A stretch of DNA of 41,683 nucleotides, from contig JBELHJ010000018.1 in NCBI GenBank assembly GCA_042091495.1, positions 1 through 41,683 on the forward strand, in the 5' to 3' direction. Positions 41,117 through 41,683 of the stretch are shown in pieces. Position 1 is the first letter of the stretch; each line of letters begins with the position of its first letter. This stretch comes from JBELHJ01 sp042091495. Lineage in GTDB: Bacteria; Bacteroidota; Bacteroidia; Flavobacteriales; Flavobacteriaceae. Both the position numbers and the translations under genes were made by a program. A model generated the notes under the pieces. That model ran no database searches. It was not told where the DNA came from and saw only the letters and a program-made list of their open reading frames with translations.

Positions 41117-41683
41117 ATGAAAAAAACTACTTTACTTCTACTATTGCTTTGTGCTATAATTCAAGCACAGAACGTAAATACTTCAAACTTCAAAAGAGGA
41201 ATTGCTAAAGATTTAATGGAAAGACATAAATCTAACGATTTAATATTTCAGAAAGATGAGATGGTAAATCACAATACGCCTCAAAACATTAAAGATATGG
41301 ATTCATTATCCTATCTAAGTGAAGTGATGCTTAAAACAGAAAATGATGTTACTTACAGATTAGACAGGTACACATCAGTTTCATTTAATGAAAACGGTTT
41401 GAGTGGAAAAAGCGAAGTTGAATTAGATACCAACGACAATGTGACGCTTTGGATACGATACAATTGGGATACAGACACCCAATCTTTTGTGCCTTCTTAT
41501 AAAACTGAAAGAGCATACGACACCAACGGCAATCAGACGCTTTATATAGACTACAATTGGGATACAGCCACCCAATCTTTTGTGCCTTCTAGTAAACAAG
41601 AATATACATACGATGCCAACGGCAATTGGACGCTTTATATAGACTACAATTGGGATACAGCCACCCAATCTTTTGTGCCTTCT
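41117..41683 (+). CDS. Secreted protein with 31-residue tandem repeats, C-terminus outside the window
   Basis: An ATG at 41117 opens a frame of 189 codons that reaches the window edge without a stop. The first 18 residues (MKKTTLLLLLLCAIIQAQ) are a signal peptide with a cleavage-type AQ end. Residues 19-103 are a non-repetitive head. From residue 104 a 31-residue unit begins, of the form DTNGNxTLYIxYNWDTxTQS-FVPSxKxExxY, seen twice complete and a third time in part. The YDxNGN core resembles that of YD/RHS-type repeats. In flavobacteria such proteins usually carry a C-terminal type IX secretion signal, which would be outside the window. No family name can be given. It follows a tRNA and a terminator, with no close upstream gene. 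Confidence 0.8.
   Translation, partial: MKKTTLLLLLLCAIIQAQNVNTSNFKRGIAKDLMERHKSNDLIFQKDEMVNHNTPQNIKDMDSLSYLSEVMLKTENDVTYRLDRYTSVSFNENGLSGKSEVELDTNDNVTLWIRYNWDTDTQSFVPSYKTERAYDTNGNQTLYIDYNWDTATQSFVPSSKQEYTYDANGNWTLYIDYNWDTATQSFVPS
41426..41683 (+). repeat. 93-base in-frame tandem repeat
   Basis: Units at 41426-41518, 41519-41611 and 41612 to the window edge (72 bases) each encode one 31-residue repeat. Units 2 and 3 are nearly identical over most of their length, suggesting recent duplication or gene conversion. Confidence 0.9.

Noticed and set aside
41423..41668. Minus-strand open frame of 81 codons over the repeats
   Set aside because: It is the reverse reading of the 93-base repeat; the + strand frame has a signal peptide and protein-like repeats.
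1..41683. CRISPR arrays, transposases, phage genes, restriction or toxin-antitoxin loci
   Set aside because: None was recognised; the only regular repeats are the protein-coding repeats at the right end, the tandem 10-mer and the assembly overlap.

Overview
The window looks like a chromosomal scaffold from a low-GC member of the Flavobacteriaceae (Bacteroidota). Evidence for this is the strongly AT-biased sequence, repeated matches to the Bacteroidota promoter -7 element TAnnTTTG, genes typical of flavobacteria (a bacterial GH3-like protein, DUF4837 and DUF4175 proteins, a head-GIN adhesin-like protein, a DUF6909-like protein), and flavobacterial gene pairs such as rnpA with an S41 peptidase. 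Almost everything is core housekeeping; no phage, transposase, CRISPR array or defence locus is visible. Three 100-N scaffold gaps (3282-3381, 5630-5729, 9150-9249) interrupt genes. At the third gap the two contig ends repeat the same 55 bases, so no sequence is really missing there.

Layout. 1-5800: a partial DUF6909-like gene; M23 peptidase coupled to a GH3-family protein; tatA; then the leftward run pgk, LysM lytic transglycosylase, DUF4837 lipoprotein, ending at a bidirectional terminator. 7059-15000: holB on the + strand, then the leftward cluster DUF4175 - ybeY - mnmG - SAM methyltransferase. 15089-20342: gltX and a stomatin-like protein (+), glnS with a C-terminal extension (-), folB and tRNA-Cys (+). 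20343-27030: a very AT-rich block with LysE, head-GIN protein and RNase R leftward, a 543-base AT-rich intergenic region, then rpiB, a CDF metal exporter and a GNAT protein rightward, and a double OmpA-domain protein. 27087-33578: S41 peptidase, rnpA, M1 and S8 peptidases and an MBL hydrolase, all leftward. 33804-40675: a Na+/H+ antiporter, lepA, dusB, a LolC/E-type permease, rbfA and a methylmalonyl-CoA epimerase. 40723-41683: a CAT-anticodon tRNA and the start of a secreted protein built of 31-residue tandem repeats that runs off the window.

Together the genes mainly serve translation (gltX, glnS, mnmG, ybeY, rbfA, lepA, dusB, rnpA, rnr, two tRNAs) and the cell envelope (M23, lytic transglycosylase, OmpA-like, LolC/E-like, Tat, several lipoproteins and exported peptidases).

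The most notable non-coding signals are two ParB-type parS palindromes that bracket mnmG (one perfect, one 15 of 16, the latter in the mnmG leader); an AT-rich intergenic region at 23886-24428 with repeated TTATAAAC[A/T] 9-mers in a mirrored arrangement, a speculative replication-origin candidate; and promoters placed so close to the start codons of holB and rbfA that these mRNAs should be leaderless.
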